From the NCBI GenBank assembly GCA_021414115.1, contig JAIOPD010000052.1:1-40366 (forward strand): DNA of 40,366 nt. Direction: 5' to 3'. Source of the stretch: Planctomycetia bacterium (GTDB taxonomy: Bacteria; Planctomycetota; Planctomycetia; Pirellulales; UBA1268). A model generated the notes under the pieces. The model was not told the origin of the DNA, searched no databases, and saw only the letters and a program-made list of their open reading frames with translations. This document shows, one piece after another, positions 8,472 to 17,755 of the stretch. The position numbers were made by a program, and so were the translations under genes. Numbering within the stretch: the stretch's first letter is position 1; every line of letters starts with the position of its first letter.

Positions 8472-9989
8472 ATGCAGACGATTCTTTCCCGGCTGTTCGA
8501 TCGATCCGGACCCCGTGCCGGCGACCGCCGCCCGCTGCGCCGTCGCCCGGTCGGTCCGAGCCTCGGTGCCGAGTTTCTCGAGTCGCGACTGCCCCTCGCG
8601 GTCACCACCGGCACTGCGGGCTTCGGCGACCTGGGCGTGACCACCGTCTCCCCGGGCACGAGCATCCACACCGCCACGACTTTCTCGCTGGGCAGCATGA
8701 TCACGGCCGGCGTTCCGACGGGCTATTTTGCGTCGCTCCCTTTCCAGTTCTTCGGCGCCGAGAGCTTCGACTCCACGGTCGGCACCAGCCTGTCGTTCGC
8801 GACGGCGGCATTCGGTTCGTTTCAGTCGAGTTCGATCACGACCGTGACGAACGTGCCCGGCTCGGGCTTTCGCGACTTCTACGTCGTCGGCTCCTACACG
8901 CCGGGGACGTTCAACCCTGCGCCGCTGGTGCCGAATCCCGCGCCGGCGAGCCTCCGGATTTCGTTCACCCAGTCACCCGCGAACACCGGCACCATCTCCG
9001 TCAGCATCACGATGAAGCTCCCGCCGGAGCGGCCGGAATTTCTCGTCGCCGCCGACGATCTCGGCTGCACGAGCACGCCGCGGGTGTACGTGATCAATCC
9101 CTACAACGGCGAGGTCGTCAGCAGCTTCACCGCTTATGAGCCGGGATTCCGCGGCGGTGTGCGGGTGGCGATCGGCGACCTCGACGGCGACCCGACCACG
9201 CAGGAGATCGTCACCGGCCCGGGCCCCGGCCGCGCGGGTGAAGTCCGCGCGTTCCAGATCAACAGCACGGGCGCGTTGATCGGGCAACTCCCCGGCTTCA
9301 CGACGACGCCGTTCCCAGGATCCACCCGCGGCCTCGAAGTCGCCGTCGGCGACCTCGACGGCGACGGCAAGGACGACCTTGTGGCCGCTGAATCCCGCGG
9401 CCCGGGGCGAGTGAGCGCGCAGAAGAGCACCGGCACCGTTTTCACCCCCTGGAAGTCGTTCACCGCCTTCGGCGGCACCTACACCGGCGGGGCGAGCGTG
9501 GCAGTCGCAGGCACGAACCGGATCGTCGTCGGCAGCGGGCTCGGCATGGCTCCGACCGTGAAGGTCTACGACGTCGCCGCCGCCCCCGCGGTCGTCTCCC
9601 AGTTCGCGCCTGCAGTGCCCACGGGCACTGGCGGCGTGTCGGTCACGGCCCAGCGGTTCACGAGCTCCTCGGCGGTCAACGTGATGGTGGCCGGAGGCGC
9701 CAACGCGAAATCGGCCATCGGCGTCTATCCGTCCACGGGCGGAACGGCGACGAAGACCTACAACAATTTTGCCTCGCGGCCCAAGGCGAACTCGCCGGTC
9801 TACGCCGCCGCCACGGCACTCGCGGGCGGCCTCGTCGACACGGTCTTCCAGTCGCAAGGCACCGGGGGTGTCGGCGGCATTCTCAAGGTGAACTCCACCA
9901 CCGGGGCGGTCGATACGAGCTTCGCGCCGCAGTACAACGGCAAACTGCTCGCCGGCCCGCTGCGGATCGCGACCCGCGGCCCGCGGTGA
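8472..9989 (+). CDS. LEPR-xLL / FG-GAP repeat exported protein
   Basis: This 505-residue protein starts with an arginine-rich N-terminus ending in FLESRLPLAV, a variant of the planctomycete LEPR-xLL export or anchoring signal. It is followed by a domain (about residues 45-190) homologous to the body of the PEP-CTERM protein at 6458. From about 195 to 500 it has FG-GAP/VCBS-like blades, for example VRVAIGDLDGDPTTQEIV and LEVAVGDLDGDGKDDLVAAE, whose DxDGDG loops normally bind calcium in a beta-propeller. A surface or extracellular location is inferred. Start ATG 8472 immediately opens the basic leader. It is transcribed divergently from the BBP7 gene and lies just upstream of the metal ATPase, with no sign of cotranslation. 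Confidence 0.8.
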   Translation: MQTILSRLFDRSGPRAGDRRPLRRRPVGPSLGAEFLESRLPLAVTTGTAGFGDLGVTTVSPGTSIHTATTFSLGSMITAGVPTGYFASLPFQFFGAESFDSTVGTSLSFATAAFGSFQSSSITTVTNVPGSGFRDFYVVGSYTPGTFNPAPLVPNPAPASLRISFTQSPANTGTISVSITMKLPPERPEFLVAADDLGCTSTPRVYVINPYNGEVVSSFTAYEPGFRGGVRVAIGDLDGDPTTQEIVTGPGPGRAGEVRAFQINSTGALIGQLPGFTTTPFPGSTRGLEVAVGDLDGDGKDDLVAAESRGPGRVSAQKSTGTVFTPWKSFTAFGGTYTGGASVAVAGTNRIVVGSGLGMAPTVKVYDVAAAPAVVSQFAPAVPTGTGGVSVTAQRFTSSSAVNVMVAGGANAKSAIGVYPSTGGTATKTYNNFASRPKANSPVYAAATALAGGLVDTVFQSQGTGGVGGILKVNSTTGAVDTSFAPQYNGKLLAGPLRIATRGPR

Positions 9990-10046
9990 GCCGGTCACGC
10001 GGCCCGTGTGGCGGGATGAGTTCGATGGTGACGCGAGTCCATCGTC

Positions 10047-12353
<2,307 letters not shown>

Positions 12354-12355
12354 CG

Positions 12356-12384
12356 TTGACACGCCGCGATCCCGCTTTTACCGT
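12356..12384 (+). promoter_or_regulatory. Candidate sigma70-type promoter
   Basis: A perfect TTGACA at 12356-12361 is followed, after a 17-base spacer, by TACCGT at 12379-12384, a weak -10 match. It lies in the 109-base gap after the copper ATPase and would drive the methyltransferase, sulfotransferase and glycosyltransferase genes from 12463. Suggestive only. Confidence 0.35.
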
Positions 12385-12462
12385 ACCCCCTCTTCGGAGT
12401 GGATGGCGTGCCCGTCCTGGGTAACTCCCTGCAGTGAACGGCAGGATGGCAGTGGAGCCGAC

Positions 12463-13218
12463 ATGAATCGCTACATCTACAACGCCAGCGACGACGCCCT
12501 GGTCGCGTGGAATCGCAACTTCACCAGTCGCATCGGTGACGGCACCGGCGACCCCGAGGAAGACTACCTCTCGACGCTCCAACTCGTGGCCGCCAGCAAG
12601 CCGGACGCAGCGCTCCTCGAGATCGGCTGCGGTCTGGGCCGAATCATCCGGGTGATGAACCACGTGGGGCCGATCGTGGGACTGGAGCCCGATGCCGAGC
12701 GGTTTCGGGCCAGCTTTGCGTCGCTCCACGACGGCGAGCGGGTCCAGATCCTCAACTGCACGAGCACCAGCTATCGCACGGTCCATCCGCAGAGGCGGTT
12801 CGGGATCGTGGTGGTGTCGATGGTGATCCAGCACGTGCCGACCACGACGTGCGACCGGATTCTTCGGGACGTTCACGACTTCCTCGCCGCCGACGGTCTG
12901 GCCGTGGTGGCCACCACCCAGCAGGACGAGGAGCGCTTCACCTATCAGGCCGATCAGACGCATCGCCGGATGGACGAGTTCGACGCCTATGCCGGCGAGA
13001 GCGCGAGCCAGACGCGCGGCATCCCGGTGCGGCAGTTCTCGAAGGCCTCGTTTCTCGCGGCGGTCCGCCAGAGCGGCCTGAGCGTGGTGCGCTGGGGCCA
13101 GTTCAGCTACGTGCGGCCTGAAAAAGTCGCCTGGTTCGCGAAGTGGATGGGTTCCCGGCCGGTCGCCATCCAAGACGTGGCGACAAGCCAGTATGCAATC
13201 CTGAGGAGGGCTGCATGA
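12463..13218 (+). CDS. Class I SAM-dependent methyltransferase
   Basis: This 251-residue cytoplasmic enzyme has SAM-binding motif I LLEIGCGLGR (residues ~51-60), an acidic motif II in GLEPDAERF, and VVVSMVIQHVPTTT as the motif IV region. Substrate unknown. Start ATG 12463 (MNRYIYNAS) is preferred because sequence upstream in this frame overlaps the end of the ATPase gene and does not look like protein. Its last codons overlap the next start in an ATGA arrangement, implying translational coupling to the sulfotransferase fusion. Context points to methylation of a sugar, a glycan or a lipid head group. Confidence 0.8.
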   Translation: MNRYIYNASDDALVAWNRNFTSRIGDGTGDPEEDYLSTLQLVAASKPDAALLEIGCGLGRIIRVMNHVGPIVGLEPDAERFRASFASLHDGERVQILNCTSTSYRTVHPQRRFGIVVVSMVIQHVPTTTCDRILRDVHDFLAADGLAVVATTQQDEERFTYQADQTHRRMDEFDAYAGESASQTRGIPVRQFSKASFLAAVRQSGLSVVRWGQFSYVRPEKVAWFAKWMGSRPVAIQDVATSQYAILRRAA

Positions 13219-14885
13219 CAAAGCCACCCATGAATCCCGACCGACCCTTCCCCGATTTTATCATCATCGGGTTCAGCAAGTGCGGCACCACGTCGCTCTG
13301 CTCGGTGCTCGATACGCACCCCGAGGTCTGCATGTCGCGGCGGAAGGAGAACAACTTCTTCCTCTGGAATTACCAGCTCGGCCAGGAGTGGTATCGCGAC
13401 CAGTTCAGCGGCTCAGCGCCTCACCAATTGCGGGGCGATGGAAGCGTGTTCTATTCGGCGGCGTCATGGGAGCGGACAGCTGCCACGCGGATCGTGGCCG
13501 CCAATCCACGCGTCAAGCTGGTCTGGATTGCCCGGCATCCCCTCGAGCGGCTCGAGTCGAGCTACCGCGAGGCGCATCACAGCGGCCACTACTTCAACTT
13601 CCATGCTCCGTACTCCATCGGCGAGTACCTGCGTGAGGCACCCGCCGCAATCGATGACACGCGATATTGGAGCCGTCTCAACCACTACCGCGACCTTCTG
13701 CCCGACTCGCAGTTTCACGTGCTCTTCCTCGAAGATCTCGTCGCCGACCGCGAGACGGAGCTTGGCAGGCTGTGCGCATTCCTGGGGCTCAGCCACCCCC
13801 TGCCCCACAGCCTCACCGCGACGAACTGGCTGAACAAAGGTGCCGACAAGCTCTACGACAGCCGGCTGATGCGTCTGCTTCGCACCGCCCCGGTGTCGCG
13901 CCGCTGCGTGAAGGCGGCAGGCCCCGACTTCGTCGATCGGGCCGGACGCCGCATCGGACTGCGACGGCCGTTCGCCGGGCCGATCCACTGGCGTGCCCGC
14001 GACCGTGCCTGGGCCCTCGACGCGGTCCGAGAAGATGCCCTTCGCCTGCTGCGGTTCGCCGGCAAGCCGGCGGATTTCTGGAATCTGGAAGGCCCTCGTG
14101 TCAGTGCGAGTCGGTCGCGAAGGGCAGCGCACCATGAGCCCGAAGCGACGCAGCAGGTGCCACTGCTGGCCCTCCAGGATGCCGGCTGGTTCTGCGAAGA
14201 CACCGGCGAACTCGTGGAGGGCTTCTCCATCGAACCCGCCGACACCGTCGCCGACATCGGCTGCGGTCGGGGCCGCTCGAGCCTGTTTGCCGCAAGGCGG
14301 GGCGCCGAGGTGATCGCAGTCGACGTCGATGCAGGCCGCCTGGAGTCGTTGCAGGCACGGCTCGCGGAGTCGCCGGCCCGGGCCTTTCGAGTCGTCCGCG
14401 GCGAATCGACTCGAATCCCCCTGCCCGACGCAACAGCCACGAAGGTCGTCTGCATGGAAGTGCTCGAGCACGTCACCGATCCGGCGGCGATCGTCGCCGA
14501 GCTCGCGCGAATCACGAAGCCCGGCGGCCGATTGCTGCTGAGCGTGCCCGATCCGATCGCGGAGTCCGTGCAGCAGCAGGTCGCGCCCCCCTTCTACTGG
14601 CAACCGCCTCACCATGTGCGGGTCTTTGAGCGGGATGCGTTCGACGATCTCGTGCGGCAGGCGGGCCTGATCATCGATTCCCGGCACGAAGGAAGTTTTT
14701 TCCATGCCTTGCACTGGATCCTCTTCTGGGCGGGCGACGGACCGGAGTGCCCCAATCCGGCGCTCGCTCACTGGGCCTCGACCTGGAAATCGCTGCTCGA
14801 CGCCCCCAACGGCGGCCGCATCCGCCGTGCCCTCGACACCCTGATGCCCAAGAACCAGGCGATCATCGCGAGAAAGGCGGCCTGA
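13215..14885 (+). CDS. Sulfotransferase-methyltransferase fusion
   Basis: This 556-residue bifunctional protein carries in its N-terminal part (about 10-290) a PAPS-dependent sulfotransferase. The 5'-phosphosulfate loop is FSKCGTTSL (residues 20-28), and the 3'-phosphate-binding segment is WIARHPLERLESSY (~104-117). The C-terminal part (about 310-556) is a SAM methyltransferase with VADIGCGRGRSSLF (~345-358), AVDVD, and the post-motif LARITKPGGRLLLSVPD. The two activities suggest sulfation and methylation of the same acceptor, most likely a carbohydrate. ATG 13215 overlaps the previous stop by an ATGA; the next gene starts directly after its stop. The fold assignments are firm; the acceptor is inferred. 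Confidence 0.85.
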   Translation: MTKPPMNPDRPFPDFIIIGFSKCGTTSLCSVLDTHPEVCMSRRKENNFFLWNYQLGQEWYRDQFSGSAPHQLRGDGSVFYSAASWERTAATRIVAANPRVKLVWIARHPLERLESSYREAHHSGHYFNFHAPYSIGEYLREAPAAIDDTRYWSRLNHYRDLLPDSQFHVLFLEDLVADRETELGRLCAFLGLSHPLPHSLTATNWLNKGADKLYDSRLMRLLRTAPVSRRCVKAAGPDFVDRAGRRIGLRRPFAGPIHWRARDRAWALDAVREDALRLLRFAGKPADFWNLEGPRVSASRSRRAAHHEPEATQQVPLLALQDAGWFCEDTGELVEGFSIEPADTVADIGCGRGRSSLFAARRGAEVIAVDVDAGRLESLQARLAESPARAFRVVRGESTRIPLPDATATKVVCMEVLEHVTDPAAIVAELARITKPGGRLLLSVPDPIAESVQQQVAPPFYWQPPHHVRVFERDAFDDLVRQAGLIIDSRHEGSFFHALHWILFWAGDGPECPNPALAHWASTWKSLLDAPNGGRIRRALDTLMPKNQAIIARKAA

Positions 14886-16469
14886 ATGACACCCCAGCCC
14901 CGCACCGACAGTCATGTGGCGTCGCAGTTGCGAATCGTCGACGACGAAACGGTCGATTCACCGTCGTCCGTCGTGGTGCTGCTCTCCTGCTACATGACCG
15001 GCTCGACCGAGGGACGGAACCTGGGTATCGCCGGCTATTCCCACGATTTCGTGGCCAAGGCCTTCGCGTCCCTCCTCACTCGCTACGGCGACGTGCGCGC
15101 GGTCGTCGATCCGCGGCGGAATCTGCAGGCCGAAGTCGATCGGGTGATCGCCGAGGGCCGTCGTCCGCTGCACTTCAGCGTGCTGCCGCTACAGGACGTC
15201 GTGCTGGCGGAACGGGTGGCCACCATCGCCGTTCCGGCATGGGAGTTTCCCGACGCTCCCAACGAGGGCTTCGACGGCAATCCGCAGAATGATTGGGGGG
15301 CGACGGCGGACCGCTGCGACCTCGTACTCGTCAGCGGTCCTTTTACCGAAGGCGCTCTGGCCCGAACCGGCACGACGACGGCGATCGGCATCGTGCCTGT
15401 GCCGGTGGACGACTCGTATTTCACGGTCCCGGATTGGAAGCCCGGGCGATGCGTCACCCTCGAATGCCGCGGCTTCATCTTCGGGCCAGCCGAAGATCCC
15501 CGCGCCGACGGCAGCGAGCCCGTGCAGGGCTGCGTCATTCCCCCGACCGCCAGCGGCGACAGGGGTTTCACGACCATGGGCAAGCGGATCGAGCGCGCGG
15601 TGCGGGCGGCGATCCGCGGAGGCCTCGGTGAATGCATCGGCGATTCCATCTCCCGGAAGTTCCGTCGGGCGCGGGAGCGGCATCGTCTGCGGCAGCTTCA
15701 GCGACAGAAACCAAAACTCACCATGACGCGGCTCCCGTATCTCCACAGCGATCGGATCGAGCTGTCTGGCATCGTCTACACCAGCATCTTCAACCCCGAT
15801 GACGGCCGCAAAAACTGGTCCGATCTGATCACGGGCTTCCTGGCGGCCCTCGGCGACCGTGACGACGTCACGCTTGTCATCAAGCTGATCACGCAGAAGC
15901 CCGATTCGGTCCGCCGCGTGATCGAGTTTTATCGCGGACGTGACGTCCGCCACCGCTGCCGCATCGTGTTCATCTGCGATTTTCTCTCCGAAGCCCAGCT
16001 GCTCGATCTCGCGACCGCCACGACGTTCTACGTCCAGGCCACCAAGGCCGAGGGAAACTGCCTGCCGCTGATGAATCATCTCGCGGCCGGCCGCCCCGGG
16101 GTGTCGCCAGACCATTCATCCGTCGGTGACTACTTCGATGCCCACTCCGGCTTCGTCGTGGAATCGCATGCCGAGCCCTCGGCCTGGCCCCATGACCGGC
16201 GGCTTAGGCAGCGGACGACCTGGGCCCGAATCGTCTGGCCGTCGCTGCGGGACCAGATCCAGGCGAGCTACCGAATGGCGCGCGAGTCGTCGTCGGCCTA
16301 CGAGCAGATGTCCCGCTCCAGCCGCACACGGATGCGCCGCTGGGCGGGCAAGGAGGCCGTCGCCCGGGCACTCGACCGCACCGTCGGGCGGTTGCTCGGG
16401 GGCCTCGCGGCCGGTCTCGGCGCCGATACGCGGGCTGAGCAGAAGCCGCGGTCCAAAAACGCGGCGTGA
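14886..16469 (+). CDS. Glycosyltransferase, GT4/group-1 like
   Basis: This 527-residue protein has a GT-B look. The N-terminal half (SCYMTGSTEGRNLGIAGYS, then AVPAWEFPDAPN) resembles acceptor domains. The C-terminal half has the donor-domain signatures GIVYTSIFNPDDGRKNWSDL, FICDFLSEAQLLDL and TKAEGNCLPLMNHLAAGRPG, the usual nucleotide-sugar binding region. A basic, helical insertion occurs at about 235-285 (FRRARERHRLRQLQRQK). The start follows the preceding stop with no gap, so it is likely co-translated with the sulfotransferase fusion. It probably adds a sugar to a surface glycan in the cytoplasm. Donor and acceptor unknown. Confidence 0.8.
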   Translation: MTPQPRTDSHVASQLRIVDDETVDSPSSVVVLLSCYMTGSTEGRNLGIAGYSHDFVAKAFASLLTRYGDVRAVVDPRRNLQAEVDRVIAEGRRPLHFSVLPLQDVVLAERVATIAVPAWEFPDAPNEGFDGNPQNDWGATADRCDLVLVSGPFTEGALARTGTTTAIGIVPVPVDDSYFTVPDWKPGRCVTLECRGFIFGPAEDPRADGSEPVQGCVIPPTASGDRGFTTMGKRIERAVRAAIRGGLGECIGDSISRKFRRARERHRLRQLQRQKPKLTMTRLPYLHSDRIELSGIVYTSIFNPDDGRKNWSDLITGFLAALGDRDDVTLVIKLITQKPDSVRRVIEFYRGRDVRHRCRIVFICDFLSEAQLLDLATATTFYVQATKAEGNCLPLMNHLAAGRPGVSPDHSSVGDYFDAHSGFVVESHAEPSAWPHDRRLRQRTTWARIVWPSLRDQIQASYRMARESSSAYEQMSRSSRTRMRRWAGKEAVARALDRTVGRLLGGLAAGLGADTRAEQKPRSKNAA

Positions 16470-16576
16470 GGTGCGGTCGGCCGCGGCGACGTCCGCATTC
16501 AACTTTCTGACGGGCCGAAAAAGCAGCACCCGTTCTGACAATCGCGGATCTCAGAATTCGGGTTCATCTTGCTTCC

Positions 16577-17755
16577 ATGGTAGGGAAGGTTCGTACGTTT
16601 TCTCAATCGTCACTGATCTTTGAGAGGACCACCGCCCTGAGCTGTGCGTTCCGTCACCTGCGCGGGTCTCGCTCCCTCATTCTCAGCCTGATCGCCACAA
16701 CGGCCGCAGCAGGCGTCGGCCACGCGGGGGTCATCTACGACACGACGTCCTCGGCCACGCTGATCGATGTCAATATCTCGACCGACTTGAAGCAGGCCAC
16801 GCAGTTTCATACGACTGCCAGCGACTTCATCGTCACGGAAATGTCGTTTCGGCTTCGACTCGATTCCGAAACACCGGCTACAGGCAGCCTCAACTGGTTG
16901 ATCTACACCGACAACGCCGGACTCTCGTACCTGCCCATGCCGGGTGGCCCGGTATTCAATCTCGACGTCTCGACTTTGAGCGACACGCATGCGACCGTCT
17001 CCATCCGCCCGCTGAACGTTTCCCTGTCGCCCTCGAGGGACTACTGGCTTGTGCTCAACGGAGAGTCGCTGAGCGGCGGGATCCTTCAAGTCGAGGAAGC
17101 GCTGAGCCCAGCGGGCATCGGCGGGCCCTTCAAGGCGGCCTGGAAGCCCAAGCGCGAGTGCGGGGAATACGCGCCGCGACGAGACGGTGCCGTAGTGCCC
17201 CACGGCGCTGTCTCCAGTCGGGAAGCCCCAAGCGCGAGCGCGGGGTATCCGGGTTGCCTTATCGTTCGGTTCCGCGCTGCCAACGAGGTCGCCGCCGGTC
17301 TACCCGTCGCTCGCGCTCCGGGCTTCCTGAGCGCGATGGGGCACGCGCGAGGCTCACGTGTGACCCGTATAAGGCGGCAGGCAGACGAGCCTCGCTCCTG
17401 CAGCCGTGATCGCCTCGCGAACGCCAGCAACCTTGTGAGCACCGAGGTTATCCATCACCACGATGTCGCGTGGGTGGAGCGTCGGAGCGAGGTGGCCGCT
17501 CACCCAGCCGAGGAAGAGTTCGCCATTGATGGGTCCATCGACGACCAGCGGCGCCGTCAGGCCCGTGGTGCGAAGGGCTACAAGGAAGGTCGTCGTTTTC
17601 CAGTGGCCGTGGGGCACGCTGGCCAGCAATCGCTCGCGGATGGCGGCACTGGCGGCATAGCCTTCCCCCCCCTGAATCTGTCCGCCCCCCAAGCCCCGGC
17701 TCGTGACGTCACCGCTCAGAGCCGATCGCCTCGAATGACCGCACGTTTCCGGTAG
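16577..17755 (+). CDS. Secreted choice-of-anchor-like protein, 3' end replaced by repeat and IS debris
   Basis: The frame is open for 392 codons, but only about the first 178 look like protein. There is a signal peptide (SLILSLIATTAAAGVGHAG), then a beta-sandwich reminiscent of choice-of-anchor domains (LKQATQFHTTASDFIVTEMS, NWLIYTDNAG, VSLSPSRDYWLVLNGESL). Such proteins normally end in a PEP-CTERM tail. Here, at about 17110-17142, the frame runs into a palindromic repeat arm and then reads antisense through an IS630 remnant, giving Arg-rich nonsense to 17755. It overlaps the convergent gene end at 17716. I regard it as a broken gene whose sorting tail was lost. A product could still be secreted but would not be anchored. 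Confidence 0.55.
   Translation: MVGKVRTFSQSSLIFERTTALSCAFRHLRGSRSLILSLIATTAAAGVGHAGVIYDTTSSATLIDVNISTDLKQATQFHTTASDFIVTEMSFRLRLDSETPATGSLNWLIYTDNAGLSYLPMPGGPVFNLDVSTLSDTHATVSIRPLNVSLSPSRDYWLVLNGESLSGGILQVEEALSPAGIGGPFKAAWKPKRECGEYAPRRDGAVVPHGAVSSREAPSASAGYPGCLIVRFRAANEVAAGLPVARAPGFLSAMGHARGSRVTRIRRQADEPRSCSRDRLANASNLVSTEVIHHHDVAWVERRSEVAAHPAEEEFAIDGSIDDQRRRQARGAKGYKEGRRFPVAVGHAGQQSLADGGTGGIAFPPLNLSAPQAPARDVTAQSRSPRMTARFR
17142..17169 (+). repeat. Palindromic repeat arm, isolated copy
   Basis: GGAAGCCCAAGCGCGAGTGC followed by GGGGAATA matches the arm at 17220-17247 with a few changes. It begins about where the secreted-protein gene stops looking like protein. Confidence 0.6.
17220..17327. repeat. 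Dispersed palindromic repeat, copy 2 (two inverted arms)
   Basis: The left arm (17220-17247) begins GGGAAGCCCCAAGCGCGAGC and the right arm (17298-17327) holds TACCCGTCGCTCGCGCTCCG then GGCTTCC. They are inverted to each other around 50 bases. Compared with copy 1 at 4403-4483 the arms point inward instead of outward, so individual arms seem to move or recombine. Confidence 0.65.
17354..17640 (-). mobile_element. IS630-family transposase remnant
   Basis: The minus strand encodes about 95 residues of an IS630 DDE transposase: VPHGHWKTTTFLVALR, VVDGPINGELFLGWV, DIVVMDNLGAHK and ending at LVCLPPY. The second catalytic Asp is in VVMDNL. The N-terminal helix-turn-helix part is missing, and so is the C-terminal part with the catalytic Glu that normally follows LPPYSPDLNPIE. 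No terminal inverted repeats were found. It is a dead fragment next to palindromic repeat arms. Confidence 0.8.

Noticed and set aside
13464-14915. A 483-codon minus-strand frame opposite the sulfotransferase fusion
   Set aside because: Shadow of a well-supported plus-strand gene.
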